This document shows, piece after piece, positions 45,534 through 54,475 of a stretch of DNA of 64,000 nucleotides (position 1 is the stretch's first letter; every line of letters begins with the position of its first letter). The stretch comes from Dyella terrae (GTDB lineage Bacteria > Pseudomonadota > Gammaproteobacteria > Xanthomonadales > Rhodanobacteraceae): positions 217,123 through 281,122 of the forward strand of contig NZ_SIZZ01000004.1 in the NCBI RefSeq assembly GCF_004322705.1, written 5' to 3'. Both the position numbers and the translations under genes were made by a program. A model generated the notes under the pieces. It was not told where the DNA came from. It searched no databases and saw only the letters and a list, made by a program, of their open reading frames with translations.

Positions 45534-46058
45534 ATGCCCGTCAAAGACGCCGACAAGGCCAAACAACGCCGCAAGGCACCGCTCGCTACGCCGACCGGTC
45601 TGGGCGAAGCCGCCCGTCGCGACATCAGTGGCGCACTCAACGCCTTGCTGGCCGACTTCTTCGCGCTCTACCTGAAGACGAAGAATTTCCACTGGCACAT
45701 GTCCGGCCCGTACTTCCGCGACTATCACCTGCTGCTCGACGAGCAAGCTGACAGCATCTACGCCACGCTCGACCCCATCGCCGAACGCGTGCGCAAACTC
45801 GGCGGCACGACGTTGCGCTCGATCGGACATATTGCCCGGCTACAACGCCTGCCCGACAACGACGCCGATTTCGTCACGCCCGCGGACATGCTTGCGGAAC
45901 TGCGTGAAGACAACGTGTCCATCGTCGCCGAGATGCGCGAAGCGCATGAGGTATGCAGCGGCCACGGCGACGTAGCGACCACGAGCCTGCTCGAGAACTG
46001 GATCGATGAAGCCGAACGCCGCGCCTGGTTCCTCTTCGAAGCCGGTCGCACGACGTGA
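45534..46058 (+). CDS. dps: DNA-protecting ferritin-like protein Dps
   Basis: The 174-residue subunit forms a 12-mer shell that oxidises Fe(II) with peroxide and shields DNA. Ferroxidase ligands equivalent to E. coli His51, His63, Asp67, Asp78 and Glu82 are present as His53, His65, Asp69, Asp80 and Glu84 in NFHWHMSG and YHLLLDEQADSIYATLDPIAE. The N-terminal tail is rich in Lys and Arg (KDADKAKQRRK), fitting DNA binding. ATG 45534 follows GGAG with seven-base spacing. It is followed by a hairpin. Confidence 0.95.
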   Translation: MPVKDADKAKQRRKAPLATPTGLGEAARRDISGALNALLADFFALYLKTKNFHWHMSGPYFRDYHLLLDEQADSIYATLDPIAERVRKLGGTTLRSIGHIARLQRLPDNDADFVTPADMLAELREDNVSIVAEMREAHEVCSGHGDVATTSLLENWIDEAERRAWFLFEAGRTT

Positions 46059-46060
46059 GG

Positions 46061-46080
46061 CCGGGCGCTGTCGCGCCCGG
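46061..46080 (+). terminator. Hairpin after dps
   Basis: CCGGGCGC (46061-46068) pairs with GCGCCCGG (46073-46080) around TGTC, two bases after the dps stop. It lacks a T-tract but is well placed to end the transcript. Confidence 0.5.
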
Positions 46081-46099
46081 TGAGGTCGCGCCTGTGGCG

Positions 46100-46425
46100 C
46101 TGTAAAGGGTAAACAGTGAACAGTAAGAGCGGGGGGCGGCGCTTCGCCTCCTGCTTTTACCGTTTACCGTTCACAGCCCGCACAGCGGGCGCCCCCCTGC
46201 TCGCAACGTTGGCGCGCCTTCGGCGCTGTAAACGGTAAACAGTGAACAGTAAGAGCGGGGCGGCGCTTCGTCTCCCGCTCTTACCGTTTACCGTTCACAG
46301 CCCGCACGGCGGGCGCCCCCCTGCTCGCAACGTTGGCGCGCCTTCGGCGCTGTAAACGGTAAACAGTGAACAGTAAGAGCGGGGGCAGCGCTTCGTCTCC
46401 TGCTTTTACCGTTTACCGTTCACAG
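46100..46425. repeat. Three tandem heptad hairpin elements, unit about 125 bp
   Basis: The hairpins span about 46100-46176, 46226-46300 and 46350-46425. Each left arm is built from seven-base units (gtaaacg, gtaaaca, gtgaaca, gtaagag), and each right arm from the complements (cttttac, cgtttac, cgttcac). The central part is a GC-rich segment with GGCGGCGCTTCG or a close variant. Spacers between hairpins contain CCCGCACAGCGGGCGCCCCC and GGCGCGCCTTCGGCGC. The gap 46059-46625 contains no gene. Confidence 0.88.
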
Positions 46426-46555
46426 CCCGCACAGCGGGCGCCCCCCACTGCTCGCAACGCGAGCACCCCCCACGCCGCCGCCGTATATTTTCCGCAACAC
46501 ACTTAAGTATTTTTTCTATTGTTCCCCCGCGCCCGATAGACCACCGTTGACTGGG

Positions 46556-46586
46556 CATTTGTCGCTGCATCGGCACGCGACAAATG
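46556..46586. promoter_or_regulatory. 10-bp inverted repeat upstream of the HAD gene
   Basis: CATTTGTCGC (46556-46565) and GCGACAAATG (46577-46586) form a perfect dyad with an 11-bp spacer, 39 bp before the chosen start of the HAD gene and just after the AT-rich stretch 46490-46525. It is a candidate operator or 5' leader hairpin for the long downstream gene block. Confidence 0.5.
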
Positions 46587-46625
46587 TCATCCCCCAGTGA
46601 ATGCGTCAAAGGTGGCCACGTGGCG

Positions 46626-47651
46626 ATGTCACACGGAAAGCGCAGTCGGGCGACAGCAGCCTGCCAAAAAGCCATCGCGTTGTTGGTGATGCTCTCGGGA
46701 CTATGGGCCGGCGTCGCGCTGGCCGCACGCGATGCACTCCCTTCATGGAACGACGGCCCGGCCAAGCAGGCCATCACATCCTTCGTCACCAAGACCACCA
46801 CCAAGGGTTCGCCGGATTTCATCGCGCCGGACCAGCGCATCGCCGTGTTCGATAACGACGGCACGCTGTGGACCGAGCAGCCGATGTATTTCCAGCTGTT
46901 TTTCGTGCTGGATCAGGTGAAGGCGCTGTCGCCGAAGCATCCGGAATGGAAGACCACCGAGCCATTCAAGTCCGCGCTCGCCGGTGACATGAAAGGCGTT
47001 GCCGCGACGGGACAGAAGGGTTTGATGGAGCTGCTGGCCGTGACGCATGCGGGCATGACCAGCGACGAATTCCGCGATCGCGTCAATCAATGGATGGCCA
47101 CCGCGCGCCATCCCAAGACCAACCGGCATTTCAGCGAGATGGTCTACCAGCCGATGCTCGAACTGCTCGCGTACCTGCGCGACAACGGCTATCGCACTTA
47201 CATCGTGTCCGGCGGCGGCCAGGACTTCATGCGCCCCTGGGTCTGGGCCGTCTATGGCATTCCGCCCGAACAGGTCATCGGCAGCGAAGGCGAGCTGAAG
47301 TATGAGCTGCGCGACGGCAAGCCCACGCTCGTGAAGACACCCAAGGTTGCGCTGATCAACGACGGCCCCGGCAAGCCCGTCGGCATCGAACGCTTCATTG
47401 GCCAGCGCCCGGTTTTCGCCTTCGGCAATTCCGACGGTGACCAGCAGATGCTCGAGTGGACGGCCGCCGGCACCGGGCCGCGCTTCGCCGCGCTTGTGCA
47501 CCACACCGATGGCGAGCGCGAGTTCGCGTACGACCGCCAATCCTCCATCGGCAAGCTCGATAAAGCCCTGGATGAAGCCACCGCCAAGGGATGGCTGGTG
47601 GTCGACATGAAGAAAGACTGGAAGGTGATCTACCCCGCAGAGAAGCCATGA
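46626..47651 (+). CDS. Secreted HAD-superfamily phosphatase
   Basis: This 341-residue hydrolase has an N-terminal signal peptide (AIALLVMLSGLWAGVALA). HAD motif I is DNDGT at 76-80, with nucleophile Asp76 and Asp78. Motif II is YIVSGGGQDF and motif IV is FGNSDGDQQM. The style is that of phosphoserine-phosphatase-like enzymes acting in the periplasm, where it could remove phosphate from small esters. ATG 46626 is preferred over ATG 46584, which lies inside the dyad. It is the first gene of a long co-directional block; the arylsulfatase follows after 63 bp. Confidence 0.87.
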   Translation: MSHGKRSRATAACQKAIALLVMLSGLWAGVALAARDALPSWNDGPAKQAITSFVTKTTTKGSPDFIAPDQRIAVFDNDGTLWTEQPMYFQLFFVLDQVKALSPKHPEWKTTEPFKSALAGDMKGVAATGQKGLMELLAVTHAGMTSDEFRDRVNQWMATARHPKTNRHFSEMVYQPMLELLAYLRDNGYRTYIVSGGGQDFMRPWVWAVYGIPPEQVIGSEGELKYELRDGKPTLVKTPKVALINDGPGKPVGIERFIGQRPVFAFGNSDGDQQMLEWTAAGTGPRFAALVHHTDGEREFAYDRQSSIGKLDKALDEATAKGWLVVDMKKDWKVIYPAEKP

Positions 47652-47714
47652 GAACGACGTAAGAAGAGACCCCACGAGAGGCTGCCAACGCGGCCGTGCA
47701 TATCAGGAGGCTTT

Positions 47715-49334
47715 ATGTTCTGGCCGCGAAAGGCAATTGCTCAGACGTTCGCCACCATCGCAGCGACCGCGCTGCTGGTGGTGGCTGCTGTCACGATGGA
47801 ACCGACACCTGTCAAAGCACAGGAGCCGGCGCAGAACCAGCAACAGAACAATGGCAAGCCAAACATCCTGGTGATCTTCGGCGATGACGTCGGCATCACC
47901 AACATCAGCGCGTATTCGAACGGCCTGGTGGGCTATCGCACGCCCAACATCGACCGCATCGCGCGCGAAGGCATGATGTTCACCGACTACTACGGCGAAA
48001 ACAGCTGTACGGCCGGTCGTTCGACCTTCATCACCGGTCAGACGGTGTGGCGCACGGGCATGTCCAAGGTCGGCGTGCCGGGTGCGCCGGCGGGCATCCA
48101 GGACCGCGACGTGACCATTGCCCAGGTGCTACATGGCATGGGCTACGCCACGGGCCAGTTCGGCAAGAACCACCTGGGTGACCAGGACAAGTTTCTTCCG
48201 ACGGCACATGGCTTCGATGAATTCTTCGGAAACCTGTATCACCTCAATGCCGAAGAAGAACCCGAGCGTCCGTACTGGCCGAAGGACGATCCGGCTTTCC
48301 TGAAGATGTACCACCCGCGCGGCGTCATCCACTCGTTCGCGGACGGCAAGATCCAGGACACCGGTCCGCTCAACAAGAAGCGCATGGAAACCATCGATGA
48401 CGAAACCACCGGTGCGGCCATCGACTTCATGGGTCGCCAGGTCAAGGCCGGCAAGCCGTTCTTCGTCTGGATGAACACCACGCGCATGCATATGTTTACC
48501 CACGTGCGTGAGTCGATGCGCGGCCAGAGTGGCATGCCAGGCAACGAGTACGCCGATGGCATGATCGAGCACGACCAGGATGTCGGCAAACTGCTCAAGT
48601 CGCTGGATGACCTTGGTGTCACGAACAACACCATCGTGATCTACAGCACCGACAACGGCCCGAACATGTTCTCGTGGCCCGACGCGGCAACCTCGCCGTT
48701 CCGCAGCGAGAAGGATTCGAACTGGGAAGGTGCCTTCCGCGTACCTGGCATGATCCGCTGGCCCGGCCATATCCGCGCCAATACGGTCTCCAACGTGATG
48801 GTTTCGGGCCTCGATTGGTTCCCGACGCTGGTGGCGGCGGCAGGCGATGCCGACATCACCAACAAGCTGCTCAAGGGCACCAGCGTGGGCGGCAAGAGCT
48901 TCAAGGTGCATCTGGATGGCTTCAACCAGCTGCCGTACCTGACCGGCAAGAGCAAGGTCCCGGCACGTCACGAGTTCTACTACTTCAATGACGACGCCGA
49001 ACTGGTTGCCATGCGCATGGACAACTGGAAGTTCGTGTTCTGCGAACAGCGCCGTGCGGGTCAATTCGACATCTGGGCCGAGCCGTTTACCTGCCTGCGT
49101 GTGCCGAAGATGTACAACCTGCGCATGGATCCGTTTGAACATGCCGATATCTCCGGCATGGGTTACGACCAGTGGCGCACGGAAAACGCCTACCTCTTCG
49201 CCGATGGTGTCGCCAAGGCAGCCGCGTTCCTGCAGACCTTCGTCGACTACCCGCCGAGCCAGCGCCCGGCGAGCTTCTCGATTGACCAGATCGTGCATGA
49301 CGTAAAGCAGAAGATCGACGCAAAGACCAAGTAA
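47715..49334 (+). CDS. Type I arylsulfatase, exported
   Basis: This 539-residue enzyme of the alkaline-phosphatase superfamily cleaves sulfate esters in the periplasm. The signal peptide ends near PVKAQEP. Metal ligands Asp57-Asp58 are in FGDDVG. The formylglycine site is Cys98 in SCTAGRS, matching Cys-x-Ala-x-Arg. GKNHLGD carries Lys151 and His153, and STDNGPN the later Asp-Asn pair. The Cys must be converted to formylglycine, yet no FGE-type gene is in the window. AGGAGG precedes ATG 47715. It is followed by a GC hairpin. Confidence 0.92.
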   Translation: MFWPRKAIAQTFATIAATALLVVAAVTMEPTPVKAQEPAQNQQQNNGKPNILVIFGDDVGITNISAYSNGLVGYRTPNIDRIAREGMMFTDYYGENSCTAGRSTFITGQTVWRTGMSKVGVPGAPAGIQDRDVTIAQVLHGMGYATGQFGKNHLGDQDKFLPTAHGFDEFFGNLYHLNAEEEPERPYWPKDDPAFLKMYHPRGVIHSFADGKIQDTGPLNKKRMETIDDETTGAAIDFMGRQVKAGKPFFVWMNTTRMHMFTHVRESMRGQSGMPGNEYADGMIEHDQDVGKLLKSLDDLGVTNNTIVIYSTDNGPNMFSWPDAATSPFRSEKDSNWEGAFRVPGMIRWPGHIRANTVSNVMVSGLDWFPTLVAAAGDADITNKLLKGTSVGGKSFKVHLDGFNQLPYLTGKSKVPARHEFYYFNDDAELVAMRMDNWKFVFCEQRRAGQFDIWAEPFTCLRVPKMYNLRMDPFEHADISGMGYDQWRTENAYLFADGVAKAAAFLQTFVDYPPSQRPASFSIDQIVHDVKQKIDAKTK

Positions 49335-49342
49335 GTCCGACC

Positions 49343-49375
49343 GGACCGCGGGCGCCCCTGTCGCGCCCGCGGTCC
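49343..49375 (+). terminator. GC hairpin between arylsulfatase and downstream operon
   Basis: GGACCGCGGGCGC (49343-49355) pairs perfectly with GCGCCCGCGGTCC (49363-49375) around a seven-base loop. Without a T-tract it may only reduce read-through into the next gene. Confidence 0.5.
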
Positions 49376-49443
49376 ACCCTTTCGCACGGAAAAGACATCC
49401 GCCTTCGCACGATGCCCGGGACACCAGGGGAGCCAATCACATC

Positions 49444-51993
49444 GTGAGTACCGTGCCCAACGCCTTGCCCCGTCGTCCGCAGCTCGGCGCCAAGCCCAGC
49501 AAGGCGGTACCCGTCACCTCCAGCATGCCGGCCGTCTGGCCCATCGCCATGCTGTTCCTGTCCGGTGCCGCGGCACTGGTGTACCAATTGCTCTGGATCA
49601 AACAGCTCTCGCTGGTGGTGGGCGTGGAGGTCTACGCCGTCACCATCGCGGTGAGTGCCTTTTTCGCCGGGCTCGCCGTGGGCGGGTTCTGGCTGGGACT
49701 TCGTGCCGATCGGCTCGAACGGCCCTTGCGACTCTACGCGGCGCTCGAAGTCGGCGTCGCCGTACTGGGTGTTGCCGCGACATGGCTGCTGGCGCACAGC
49801 GCGCCCGCGTTCGCGCGCATGGAGAACAGTGCCGGCGCGCTGGCATGGGTGCTTCCCTTTGCCCTGGTCGGACTGCCGGCCGTGTTGATGGGCGGCACTT
49901 TGCCCGTGCTCGTGCGTGCCTGCATGCAGGCCGGCCGTGGCATGGCGCAGACCGGTGGTCGCTTGTACGCCGCCAATACGGCAGGCGCCATCGCGGGCGC
50001 GCTCTTGGCGCCCTTCCTGTTGCTGCCGGCGTTCGGCGTGCGCGGTTCGGCTTTGGCCGCCGCCGCCATCAATCTGCTGGTCGCCTTGCTGGCCATCGTT
50101 CTGGATCACGGCGCGCGCAACGCGGACATCGTCGATCAACCCAAAGGCGAGCGCTTGCCGCGCCACATCCGCCTCGCACTGATCCTCTATGCCGTCGCCG
50201 GCGGCATCGCCCTTGGTTACGAAGTGGTGTGGTCGCAGGTGATCGTGCAGTTCATGAGCACGCGCGCCTTCGCCTTCGCGGTGATGCTCGCCACCTACCT
50301 CGGTGGCCTGATGATCGGCAGCGCCATCTACTCGCGCTACGCCGACCGCATCCGCGATCCCTGGGGTGCCTTCGGTGTGCTGATCGCTCTCGCCGGGACG
50401 CTGGCGCTGCTGCAACTGGCGGTGCTGGGTACCTGGCTGATGGATGTCCAGCGCGTCGCGGCCAGCACGACGCTGGGACTGACCGACAGTCGCCTGGCCG
50501 CCATGAGCGCACGTTTCGCCGTGGCCTCCGCGTGCCTGGTGTTGGCGCCGACGCTGGCCCTTGGAGCCGCCTTTCCCGCGGCCCTGCGCCTGTGCGCGCA
50601 AGCCGGCCACGAAGGCCGCAACGTCGGTTCGATCGTCGCGCTCAACACGCTGGGCGGTATCGCCGGCACGACGCTCACGGGTTTCGCGCTGATCCCCACC
50701 TTCGGTCTCGTGCGCACGCTGGCGATGCTTGGCATTGCGGCCGGCGTCGTGGGATGGGTTGCCGTGTATGGCGGCGCATCGCTGCAAAAGCGCGCGCGCA
50801 TGGCCACCATCGGCCTGGTGGCCTGTTCCGTCGCCATCGCGGTCGTGATGTCGCCGCAACGGATGGCCGAGCTGTTGTCGCAGGCGCGCGGCGGTGCGGT
50901 GTCGTATTACGAAGAGAGCCGCGGCGGTACGGTGGCCGTGCTCCAGCAGGGCCGCCAGGCCAACAGCTTCCACCGCCTCTACATCCAGGGCGTTTCCAAT
51001 TCCGGGGACACGCTGCCCTCGCAGCGCTACATGCGCCTGCAGGCGCTGCTTCCGCTGCTGATCCACAAAGACGCGCCGAAGTCGGCGCTGGTGATCGGTT
51101 TCGGCACGGGCATCACCGCCGGTGCTTTGTCGCAGTACCCGGGGCTCGAACATCGCGTCGTGGCCGAACTCCTGCCCGCCGTCGTGCGTGCCGCCGGTCA
51201 GTTCCAGGGCAACTACGGCGCCGGCACCACCGACAAGGGCCTCGACATCCGTCTGCGCGACGGTCGCCGTGAGCTGCTAGCCAGCAACCAGACCTACGAC
51301 CTGATCACCCTCGAACCCCCGCCGCCCAATGCCTCGGGCGTGGTGAACCTCTACTCGCGCGACTTCTATCAACTGGCCGGTTCGCGCCTCAACACGAACG
51401 GCCTTGTCGCCCAGTGGTGGCCGCTTGCGACGCAGAACAACGAAGACTCGCAAGCCATGGTGCGCGCCTTCCTCGACGCCTACCCGTACGCCACGCTGTG
51501 GACCACCGAGCTGCACGAGATGATGCTCATCGGCTCCTACCAGCCCATCACGCTGGACGCGAATGAAGTGGCTCGCCGCTTCAACCAGCCGAGCGTGGCG
51601 CGCGCGCTGGGCGAAGTGGGCGTATCCAACTCCGCTGCCGTGCTGGCGACCTGGGTCGGCGATCGTGCGATGCTCGAACGCTACGCCGGCGGTGCCGACG
51701 CGGTCACCGACGATCACCCGAGCATCGAGTACGGCAACTGGCTGCGCACCGACGAGTTCTCGCGCGTGTTGCCGGAAGTGCTCGCGCTGCGCACCGATGC
51801 GCCGCTCCAGCACGCCACGCCGGAACTGGCCGCCGACGTCACCCAGGAAAACCAGCGCCTGATGGCCTTCTACGACGCGGGCCTGGCCGTCTATCAGGGT
51901 GACCAAGAGCGCTGGGGACGCAATCTCGACCGGGTCATGGCCGAAGACGGCAACAACCCCTACTACCGCTGGATGGCCGGCGGAGGGCAGTAG
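49444..51993 (+). CDS. Polytopic membrane protein with C-terminal spermidine-synthase-like domain
   Basis: The protein has 849 residues from GTG 49444, with AGGGGAG about 11 bases upstream. About 14 hydrophobic helices fill residues 30-460 in MFS-like groups. A Rossmann-type spermidine-synthase-like domain follows (about 470-760) with ALVIGFGTGITAGAL as the cofactor loop. Where aminopropyltransferases have an Asp-x-x-Asp active site, this protein reads YDLITLEPPPPNASG, so polyamine synthesis is unlikely and a methyltransferase-like or binding role is more plausible. It is the first gene after the sulfatase hairpin and 29 bp before moxR. Confidence 0.85.
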   Translation: MSTVPNALPRRPQLGAKPSKAVPVTSSMPAVWPIAMLFLSGAAALVYQLLWIKQLSLVVGVEVYAVTIAVSAFFAGLAVGGFWLGLRADRLERPLRLYAALEVGVAVLGVAATWLLAHSAPAFARMENSAGALAWVLPFALVGLPAVLMGGTLPVLVRACMQAGRGMAQTGGRLYAANTAGAIAGALLAPFLLLPAFGVRGSALAAAAINLLVALLAIVLDHGARNADIVDQPKGERLPRHIRLALILYAVAGGIALGYEVVWSQVIVQFMSTRAFAFAVMLATYLGGLMIGSAIYSRYADRIRDPWGAFGVLIALAGTLALLQLAVLGTWLMDVQRVAASTTLGLTDSRLAAMSARFAVASACLVLAPTLALGAAFPAALRLCAQAGHEGRNVGSIVALNTLGGIAGTTLTGFALIPTFGLVRTLAMLGIAAGVVGWVAVYGGASLQKRARMATIGLVACSVAIAVVMSPQRMAELLSQARGGAVSYYEESRGGTVAVLQQGRQANSFHRLYIQGVSNSGDTLPSQRYMRLQALLPLLIHKDAPKSALVIGFGTGITAGALSQYPGLEHRVVAELLPAVVRAAGQFQGNYGAGTTDKGLDIRLRDGRRELLASNQTYDLITLEPPPPNASGVVNLYSRDFYQLAGSRLNTNGLVAQWWPLATQNNEDSQAMVRAFLDAYPYATLWTTELHEMMLIGSYQPITLDANEVARRFNQPSVARALGEVGVSNSAAVLATWVGDRAMLERYAGGADAVTDDHPSIEYGNWLRTDEFSRVLPEVLALRTDAPLQHATPELAADVTQENQRLMAFYDAGLAVYQGDQERWGRNLDRVMAEDGNNPYYRWMAGGGQ

Positions 51994-52022
51994 CCCTTCG
52001 CCCCAACCCGAGAGGACAGACC

Positions 52023-53003
52023 ATGGATGCACGCGAGGCCATCGCCCAACTGCAAGCCGGCATGGAGACGTCGATCGTTGGCCAGCGCGAGCTGATCCGC
52101 CAGATGATCATCGGTCTGCTGGGCAACGGCCACTTGCTGCTGGAGAGCTTGCCGGGCCTGGCCAAGACGCGTGCCGTAAAAAGCATGGCCAAGCATCTCG
52201 ACACGCAGATGCGCCGCATCCAGTTCACGCCGGACCTCTTGCCGTCGGACATCACTGGCACCGAAGTGCTGCACCAGCAGGGCGGCCAGAACATCTTCCA
52301 GTTCCAGCCCGGGCCCATCTTCGGCAACGTGATTCTGGCCGACGAAATCAACCGCGCGCCCGCGAAAGTGCAATCGGCCCTGCTCGAAGCGATGGAAGAA
52401 AGGCAGATCACCGTCGCCGGCACCACGCATGCCATGCCAGACCTGTTTATCGTCATGGCGACGCAGAACCCCATCGAGCAGGAAGGTACGTACCCGTTGC
52501 CAGAGGCGCAGCTGGATCGCTTCCTGATGAAGGTGCTGGTCGATTATCCGGACAAGGAAAGCGAAATTTCGGTGCTGGATCTGGTGCGCAGCGAAGAAGT
52601 GCCGGCGGGGGTGGGCGGTCCGTCCGCGCCCGTCGTCAAAATCGCGCCCGAGCACGTTTTCGAAGCGCGCAAGCAGATCCATGCGATCCATGTCGCACCG
52701 GCGATCAAGCAGTACGTCATCGGCATCATCGACGCCACGCGCCATCCGGCCGCCTACGACAAGGACCTGGCCACGCTGATCCAGATCGGCTCCAGTCCGC
52801 GCGGTGGCATCGCGCTTGATCGCACCGCGCGCGTCAATGCCTGGCTTGAAGGCCGCGACCACGTCACGCCCGACGACGTTCGCGCCACGGCACACGCCGT
52901 GCTGCGCCATCGCCTGATCCTCTCCTACGATGCCGGTGCGGAAGGCATCGAAGCCGACACCGTGATCGACACGATCCTGGAGCGTGTCGCGGTGCCGGCC
53001 TGA
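52023..53003 (+). CDS. MoxR-family AAA+ ATPase
   Basis: The protein has 326 residues. The Walker A equivalent is LPGLAKT at 43-49 and Walker B is ILADEINRAP with Asp107-Glu108. Sensor 1 is ATQNPIEQEG, and PLPEAQLDRF follows, all typical of MoxR. MoxR ATPases work with von Willebrand factor A proteins as chaperones that mature enzyme complexes or insert metals. Here DUF58, DUF4381, two VWA proteins and a BatD-like protein follow directly, the classic Bat-type order. Confidence 0.93.
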   Translation: MDAREAIAQLQAGMETSIVGQRELIRQMIIGLLGNGHLLLESLPGLAKTRAVKSMAKHLDTQMRRIQFTPDLLPSDITGTEVLHQQGGQNIFQFQPGPIFGNVILADEINRAPAKVQSALLEAMEERQITVAGTTHAMPDLFIVMATQNPIEQEGTYPLPEAQLDRFLMKVLVDYPDKESEISVLDLVRSEEVPAGVGGPSAPVVKIAPEHVFEARKQIHAIHVAPAIKQYVIGIIDATRHPAAYDKDLATLIQIGSSPRGGIALDRTARVNAWLEGRDHVTPDDVRATAHAVLRHRLILSYDAGAEGIEADTVIDTILERVAVPA

Positions 53004-53012
53004 GGGGGTCGC

Positions 53013-53969
53013 ATGCCTGCTACCGCACCCAACGACGTCGGCACGGTTTACGTCACGCCCGAATACCTTGCACGCCTCGAATACGACGCGCGCCGGCTTT
53101 CGTTTTTTCCGCATCGCCCACACCACAGCGTGCTGGCTGGCCGGCACGCGTCACGCCTGCGTGGCCGCGGCCTGGATTTCGAGGAGATCCGCGCCTACGT
53201 GCCCGGTGACGACATTCGCTACTTGGACTGGCGCGCCTCCTCGCGCGCCGGTCGCGCCTTGGTGCGTTCGTACACCGAAGAGCGTGACCGCCCAGCGCTG
53301 TTCGTAGTCGACCAGCGCATCTCGATGTTCTATGGCACGCGCCGCGCGATGAAATCCGTGGTCGCCGCCGAGATGGCGGCGATCGGTGCGTGGATGGCGT
53401 TTCAGGCCGGTGACCGCGCCGGGGGGGTGGTGTTCGACGACCAGCGCATCCAGAGCGTGCGCCCGCATCGCAGCCGCACGCGCGTGCAGGCCATCCTCGG
53501 CGCACTCGCTCGCAGCAACCAGTCCCTCGATGCCAACACGACCGTCCGCGCGAAGGCCAGCCAGCTCGACGATGCCCTGCGCGCGGCGCACAAAGTGGCC
53601 ACGCACGACTACCTCGTCTGCATCATCAGCGACTTCTACGGCGCCGACGAACACACGCTCAAGCTGATCCGCGAACTGGCCGAGCACAACGACGTCATTG
53701 CCGCGCTGGTCTTCGATCCCTCCGCGCGCGCCGTGCCGGATCGTGGTCGCATCGTCGTCACCGAAGGCGAGCTGCAGGTGGAGCTGGACCTGGGGAAATC
53801 CTCGATCCGCGAACCGATCCGCGAGATGTTCAACACCCACGAGCGCGACACGCTGGATCTGCTGACCCGTTGTGCGGTGCCGATGTTGGCGCTGGACACC
53901 GAGCAGTCCACGAAACTCCAGGTGGCGCGCATGCTCGGTCATGCCTCGCGCCGGCGGGAGCGTACGTGA
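53013..53969 (+). CDS. DUF58 (VWA-like) protein of the MoxR module
   Basis: This 318-residue soluble protein has the DUF58 signature RGRGLDFEEIRAYVPGDDIR followed by DWRASSRAGRALVRSYTEE in the first third, then a degenerate VWA fold with VVDQRISMFYGT. It is an adaptor or substrate recruiter for the MoxR ATPase in related systems. It begins 9 bp after moxR, and its stop TGA overlaps the next start (TGATG). Confidence 0.92.
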   Translation: MPATAPNDVGTVYVTPEYLARLEYDARRLSFFPHRPHHSVLAGRHASRLRGRGLDFEEIRAYVPGDDIRYLDWRASSRAGRALVRSYTEERDRPALFVVDQRISMFYGTRRAMKSVVAAEMAAIGAWMAFQAGDRAGGVVFDDQRIQSVRPHRSRTRVQAILGALARSNQSLDANTTVRAKASQLDDALRAAHKVATHDYLVCIISDFYGADEHTLKLIRELAEHNDVIAALVFDPSARAVPDRGRIVVTEGELQVELDLGKSSIREPIREMFNTHERDTLDLLTRCAVPMLALDTEQSTKLQVARMLGHASRRRERT

Positions 53970-54475
53970 TGCTGCCGCAGGCGCCCGGTCCGAATGTGCC
54001 CAGCCTGGCGACGCTGAAGGATCTCCCCTTGCCGCCTCCGCCCACCTCGTACTGGCCGCAGGCGCCGGGCTGGTGGGTGTTGCTGGCGCTGATCGTGCTG
54101 GCCTTGCTGGTCTACGCGATCCGGCGCGCATGGCGCTGGTGGGCCGATCGCTACAGGCGCGCCGCCCTGCTTGAGCTGGATGCGATCGAACGCGATCTCG
54201 CCGAGCCCGCGCGTCGCGGTGCCGCGCTTGAAGCGCTGCCGGCGCTGGTGAAGCGCACGGTTTTCACGTGGGCGCCCCGGCAACGCATCGCGCCGATGAC
54301 CGGTGACGCGTGGCTCGGCTTCCTCGACCGCACCTTGCCCGGGAACCCCTTCACCGCCGGGCCGGGGCAGCGGCTGGAAACCATCGCCTACGGCGGCGAT
54401 GCATTGGGCAACGCGGAACAGGACGCCCTGCTGGCCTTGCTGCGACGCTGGATACGCGACCATGTTCCAGCTTGA
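53969..54475 (+). CDS. DUF4381 single-pass membrane protein
   Basis: This 168-residue protein has a proline-rich N-terminus (LKDLPLPPPPTSYWPQAPG), one strong transmembrane helix (WWVLLALIVLALLVYAI, about 34-50), and a helical cytoplasmic part with FTWAPRQRIAPMTGDAWLGF. This is the usual DUF4381 layout in Bat operons. ATG 53969 overlaps the DUF58 stop by one base, which implies coupled translation. Its exact function is unknown; it is thought to belong to the membrane part of the MoxR-VWA assembly. Confidence 0.9.
   Translation: MLPQAPGPNVPSLATLKDLPLPPPPTSYWPQAPGWWVLLALIVLALLVYAIRRAWRWWADRYRRAALLELDAIERDLAEPARRGAALEALPALVKRTVFTWAPRQRIAPMTGDAWLGFLDRTLPGNPFTAGPGQRLETIAYGGDALGNAEQDALLALLRRWIRDHVPA

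Noticed and set aside
46100..46425. Possible CRISPR array
   Set aside because: The repeats are long hairpins about 75 bp wide with nearly identical spacers, and no cas gene is present.
49087..51153. 688-codon minus-strand frame opposite the sulfatase end and the spermidine-synthase-like gene
   Set aside because: The sequence is compositionally biased (Gly, Gln, Arg, His) and fully antisense to two recognisable genes.
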